Below are positions 6,174 to 8,543 of a stretch of 8,543 bases of DNA, one piece after another (positions within the stretch are counted from its first letter, which is position 1; each line of letters starts with the position of its first letter). The DNA comes from Acidobacteriota bacterium. Lineage in GTDB: Bacteria; Acidobacteriota; Terriglobia; Terriglobales; Acidobacteriaceae. The stretch covers positions 1-8,543 of the forward strand of contig QHZV01000338.1 in NCBI GenBank assembly GCA_003224785.1. The letters run 5' to 3'. The notes beneath the pieces are model-generated. The model saw only the letters and a program-made list of their open reading frames with translations. It made no database searches and was not told where the DNA came from. A program made the position numbers and the translations under genes.

Positions 6174-6656
6174 CTAATATCCCGTGCAGAATTGAAAGTG
6201 CATTGGATCGCGACTCTTTCCTTGCCAGGTTCCTCCCCACTGGAATCCGGCGTCTCGGAAGATCGCGATGATCGCCGGATCCATGTTCCCGATACTTCCC
6301 TGCTGGTTGGTTTCCGGATTCAGGTCAATTGCAATGCGTTGGGGACGGAATGAAAAGCATCCGCCGAAGCTGGTCAGTCTATCTTGCAGGCCGGCACTCT
6401 GAATTTTCGAGAAGACGCCGGTGAAGATAGAACCCATTAGCTTGTGGCACCTCAATTTGATTACTGATTGAGATTTGTCCCATGAGAGCGGCAGCGGGAA
6501 GGGCAGGCTAATTAGATCGAGAGCTTCTGCCTGCCAGCGGGCATCGAGCGAGTGATCGGGTTGGATGTACGAATAAATATCGCCGAAACTGGCAATAATC
6601 TGGTCGAGTCCATTGGGTGGCAATAGAACGGACGTGGTGTGTATGTTCCCTGACAT
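6174..6656 (-). CDS. M15 (D-Ala-D-Ala carboxypeptidase-like) peptidase lacking its zinc-histidine loop, 160 aa
   Basis: The C-terminal half is an M15-type peptidase signature: FGGCFSFRPQ, IAIDLNPETN with the zinc-ligand Asp (D111), and GFQWGGTWQGKSRDPMHFQF with the presumed catalytic acid D150 and zinc-ligand H153. Such enzymes cut D-Ala-D-Ala or L-Ala-D-Glu bonds in peptidoglycan peptides. In relatives I remember, FRPQR is followed by about 11 residues of the form TGxKLSTHxWG, carrying the first zinc ligand His, before IAIDLN. Here R107 is joined directly to I108, so that loop and histidine are gone while the frame is kept; the protein is probably inactive. No signal peptide is seen, and the N-terminal half (GDIYSYIQPDHSLDARWQAE) resembles cytoplasmic or phage-type relatives. 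The start at 6656 is chosen because AAGGAG lies 5 nt upstream; an in-frame ATG 15 codons earlier lacks one. It is divergent from ubiD with an 86-nt gap. Confidence 0.8.
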   Translation of the reverse strand: MSGNIHTTSVLLPPNGLDQIIASFGDIYSYIQPDHSLDARWQAEALDLISLPFPLPLSWDKSQSVIKLRCHKLMGSIFTGVFSKIQSAGLQDRLTSFGGCFSFRPQRIAIDLNPETNQQGSIGNMDPAIIAIFRDAGFQWGGTWQGKSRDPMHFQFCTGY

Positions 6657-6712
6657 TGTTTCTCCTTTTTGCAGGGCAGACTTTGAGGGCCGTCTCTGCA
6701 CGAGCGGTTCGG

Positions 6713-6718
6713 TATAAT
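6713..6718 (+). promoter_or_regulatory. Perfect TATAAT -10 box for ubiD
   Basis: TATAAT occurs 25 nt before the ubiD start in the 86-nt gap between divergent genes, giving a predicted leader of about 18 nt. No good -35 lies at 16-18 nt; TTGAGG (6683-6688) is too far away. AAAGGA (6731-6736) is the ribosome binding site, 6 nt from the TTG start. Confidence 0.6.
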
Positions 6719-6742
6719 CGAGCGTTTTCTAAAGGAAACGAT

Positions 6743-8377
6743 TTGGCCTACAACGACCTTCGTGAATGGATCGCCGCGCTCGAACGCGCGGGCGAGTTGA
6801 AGCGAATAAAAACTGAAGTTGATCCCATTCTAGAAATCGCGGAGATTACCGACCGCGTCTCAAAGAGCTTCGCGGGCGAGGGCGCCGGCGCCACACGAGG
6901 TGGGCCGGCACTTTTATTCGAAAGGCCCAAGGGATCTACAATCCCGGTGCTGATCAATCAGTTCGGTTCTGAGCGCCGGATGCGCATGGCGCTTGAAGTC
7001 GATTCACTGGACGAAATCGCCGGTCGAATTCGCCAGTTCATGGATGTGAAGTCTCCGCAGGGCTTTCTCGACAAAGTAAAAATGCTTCCCATGCTGGCCG
7101 AAATGGGCAAGTTCTTTCCAAAAACGGTTTCAACCGGTCCGTGCAAAGAAAACATTCGCAAGGACAATTTCGATCTGAATCATTTGCCAATTCTGAAATG
7201 CTGGCCGCAGGATGCGGGACGGTTCATCACTCTGCCGTGCGTTGTGACCCGCGATCCGAACACTGGCAAGCGCAATGTCGGCATGTATCGCATGCAGGTG
7301 ATGGATGGTCGGACCACGGGTATGCACTGGCAGCGGCAAAAGATCGGAGCTGAACATTATCGCGAGATGATGCGAGCTGCTGCACGGGCTGGGACATTGC
7401 ACTCCCATCCTTCCGAGGAAAATCTCCCACCTGGCCAAAATCGGGCCAGGATGGGACACCCAAGTTCAGTTGATCTGATGGCGCGAACCGGCGGCGGGGC
7501 GCTGATTCCTGAAGGCGAACTTCCATCCGGCAAAATGGAAGTTGCGGTCGCTATCGGCACTGACCCGGCAATCACATTCTCTGCCATCGTTCCCGCCCCG
7601 CCGGACGTCGAGGAATACTTGATCGCCGGCTTTCTCCGTCAGAAACCAGTCGAGCTGGTCAAATGCGAAACCGTGGATCTTGAAGTCCCGGCGTCCTCAG
7701 AAATTGTGCTTGAGGGCCATGTTCATCTTGACGAATTGCGCACGGAAGGCCCCTTCGGCGATCACACCGGCTTCTACTCGCTAGCCGATCTCTATCCCGT
7801 GTTTCATCTCAGCTGCGTGACGCACCGCAACAACCCGATCTATTCAACAACCATTGTCGGCAAGCCGCCGCAGGAAGATGCCTACATGGGCAAAGCAGTG
7901 GAACGAATTTTTCTGCCGTTAATGAAGCTGACGATTCCTGAGCTGGTGGACATCAACTTGCCCATCGAAGGCGTGTTTCACAACCTGATGATCGTCTCGA
8001 TTCGCAAGTCCTATCCCGGTCAGGCACGCAAAGTGATGAACGCTGTCTGGTCACTGGGGCAGGCGATGTTCACCAAGTGCATCATCGTCGTGGACGAGGA
8101 TGTGAACGTGCAAGACCTGGGCGAGGTCACGTTAAAGGTGCTGAACCACATCGACCCGGAGCGCGATATTCAATTCACCCTCGGACCAGTAGATTCCTTG
8201 GATCATGCTTCTCGGCTGCCCAACTATGGTTCGAAAATGGGCATTGACGCCACACGCAAGTGGGCGACCGAGGGCTTCGCGCGGCCCTGGCCGGACGAAA
8301 TCCTGATGGACGCGAACACTAAAGCTTTGGTTGACAGTAAATGGAAAGCGCTGGCGAAGGAACTCGGCATAGATTGA
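6743..8377 (+). CDS. ubiD: UbiD family prenylated-FMN-dependent decarboxylase, 544 aa, TTG start
   Basis: UbiD enzymes use prenylated FMN to decarboxylate aromatic or alpha,beta-unsaturated acids, classically 4-hydroxy-3-polyprenylbenzoate in quinone synthesis. Conserved parts: YNDLREWIAALERAGELKRI at the start, metal/prFMN residues N178 and R183 (NVGMYRMQ), H195 (MHWQ), E304 (PVELVKCE), the catalytic cluster E331/E335 in ELRTEGPFGDHTGFYS, then VTHRNNPIYSTTIVGKPPQEDA and LDHASRLPNYGSKMGIDATR. The TTG at 6743 is chosen because family members begin M/L-AYNDLRE and AAAGGA lies 6 nt upstream; the open frame back to 6617 has no conserved sequence. At 544 aa it exceeds the usual 490 or so, because of about 50 extra residues (211-264) between HYREMM and MEVAVAIG. 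That insert includes a hairpin-forming element. No ubiX is nearby, so prFMN must be supplied from elsewhere. In an acidobacterium the pathway is likely menaquinone, but this is inference. Confidence 0.93.
   Translation: MAYNDLREWIAALERAGELKRIKTEVDPILEIAEITDRVSKSFAGEGAGATRGGPALLFERPKGSTIPVLINQFGSERRMRMALEVDSLDEIAGRIRQFMDVKSPQGFLDKVKMLPMLAEMGKFFPKTVSTGPCKENIRKDNFDLNHLPILKCWPQDAGRFITLPCVVTRDPNTGKRNVGMYRMQVMDGRTTGMHWQRQKIGAEHYREMMRAAARAGTLHSHPSEENLPPGQNRARMGHPSSVDLMARTGGGALIPEGELPSGKMEVAVAIGTDPAITFSAIVPAPPDVEEYLIAGFLRQKPVELVKCETVDLEVPASSEIVLEGHVHLDELRTEGPFGDHTGFYSLADLYPVFHLSCVTHRNNPIYSTTIVGKPPQEDAYMGKAVERIFLPLMKLTIPELVDINLPIEGVFHNLMIVSIRKSYPGQARKVMNAVWSLGQAMFTKCIIVVDEDVNVQDLGEVTLKVLNHIDPERDIQFTLGPVDSLDHASRLPNYGSKMGIDATRKWATEGFARPWPDEILMDANTKALVDSKWKALAKELGID
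7390..7458. repeat. Palindromic, REP-like element inserted in frame within ubiD
   Basis: The motif TGGGA/TCCCA occurs four times: TGGGACA (7390-7396), TCCCATCCT (7403-7411), TCCCACCTGGCC (7425-7436) and GGCCAGGATGGGA (7444-7456). The last two pair as a 12-bp stem with one bulged A (7451) and a 7-nt loop. The second can alternatively pair with AGGATGGGA (7448-7456) as a perfect 9-bp arm, or with 7390-7394. TGGGACA repeats directly at 7390 and 7452. The segment encodes residues 216-240 (AGTLHSHPSEENLPPGQNRA then RMGHP), low-complexity sequence not expected in UbiD. I remember similar GGATGGG(A)CACCC palindromes between acidobacterial genes; this identity is unverified. The hairpin itself is certain from the sequence. 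Confidence 0.55.
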
Positions 8378-8543
8378 GAAATTTATGCCTATATTCGGAA
8401 TGGAATCAGGTGGTTGGGTCAAAATGGGGCTCTTAGGGGACTTGACAAGAATTTTCCACAGGCTGCCTGCAGGCGGTCAGCCGGGTGAGTGCTTGACGAT
8501 AATTTGACGTTTAGTTCGATTTTGCCCGCTAAATTCCTGCTAG
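8378..8543 (+). other. Right-edge intergenic stretch with possible promoter for a downstream gene
   Basis: No gene is seen after the ubiD stop. There is no clear terminator. Features are TTGACA (8442-8447), a perfect 10-bp palindrome GCCTGCAGGC (8465-8474), and two TTGACG copies 11 nt apart (8493-8498 and 8504-8509), with CTAAAT (8529-8534) as a weak -10. It may be the promoter region of a gene beyond the edge. Confidence 0.3.

Noticed and set aside
6617..6742. Extended start of UbiD at 6617
   Set aside because: The added residues overlap the divergent M15 gene start and the TATAAT box and are not like UbiD; the TTG at 6743 has AAAGGA 6 nt upstream.
8452..8460. TTTTCCACA resembling a DnaA box
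   Set aside because: A single relaxed match is expected by chance, and there is no cluster, AT-rich unwinding region or dnaA/dnaN nearby.

Overview
The window looks like chromosomal DNA from a moderately GC-rich, free-living soil-type bacterium. The gene families present (YdeI/OmdA-like, DinB-like, secreted GH51 arabinofuranosidase, DUF899, ECF sigma factor with a SnoaL tail, M15 peptidase, UbiD with acidobacterial-looking wording) fit an acidobacterium best. That placement comes from remembered family resemblance, not from a search. There are no rRNA, tRNA, CRISPR, transposase or phage genes.

Layout, left to right. 1-455 (minus): a small conserved coiled-coil protein with a strong ribosome binding site, followed 5 nt later by the start of a YdeI/OmdA-like gene that runs off the left edge. 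614-1096 (plus): an intact DinB-superfamily protein. 1218-2719 (plus): a GH51 alpha-L-arabinofuranosidase whose signal peptide and catalytic part are in different reading frames. 2736-3408 (plus): a classical SDR oxidoreductase with a frameshifting internal loss shortly after its YxxxK motif. 3409-3762: a gap holding an A-tract, a possible ECF-type promoter and what may be the stump of a second SDR gene.

3763-6156 (plus) is the most distinctive block, four tightly packed genes: a 48-residue CPAC microprotein, a DUF899 thioredoxin-like protein, a lipocalin-like protein and an ECF sigma factor with a SnoaL-like C-terminus. The spacings are 1 nt, 40 nt and a 17-nt overlap, which suggests one transcript. 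The best inference is a self-contained stress regulon in which the sigma factor controls its own redox-type targets. 6174-6656 (minus) is an M15-type peptidase that seems to have lost the short loop carrying its first zinc-ligand histidine. 6743-8377 (plus) is a UbiD decarboxylase with a TTG start, its own promoter and an in-frame, hairpin-rich insert that looks like a palindromic repeat captured in the coding sequence.

Two themes stand out. The first is the CPAC-DUF899-lipocalin-ECF cassette. The second is that three genes (GH51, SDR, M15) each lack a short piece at a conserved place, two with a frameshift and one in frame. Either this stretch has suffered repeated small deletions or the sequence carries assembly or cloning errors; re-sequencing would separate the two.
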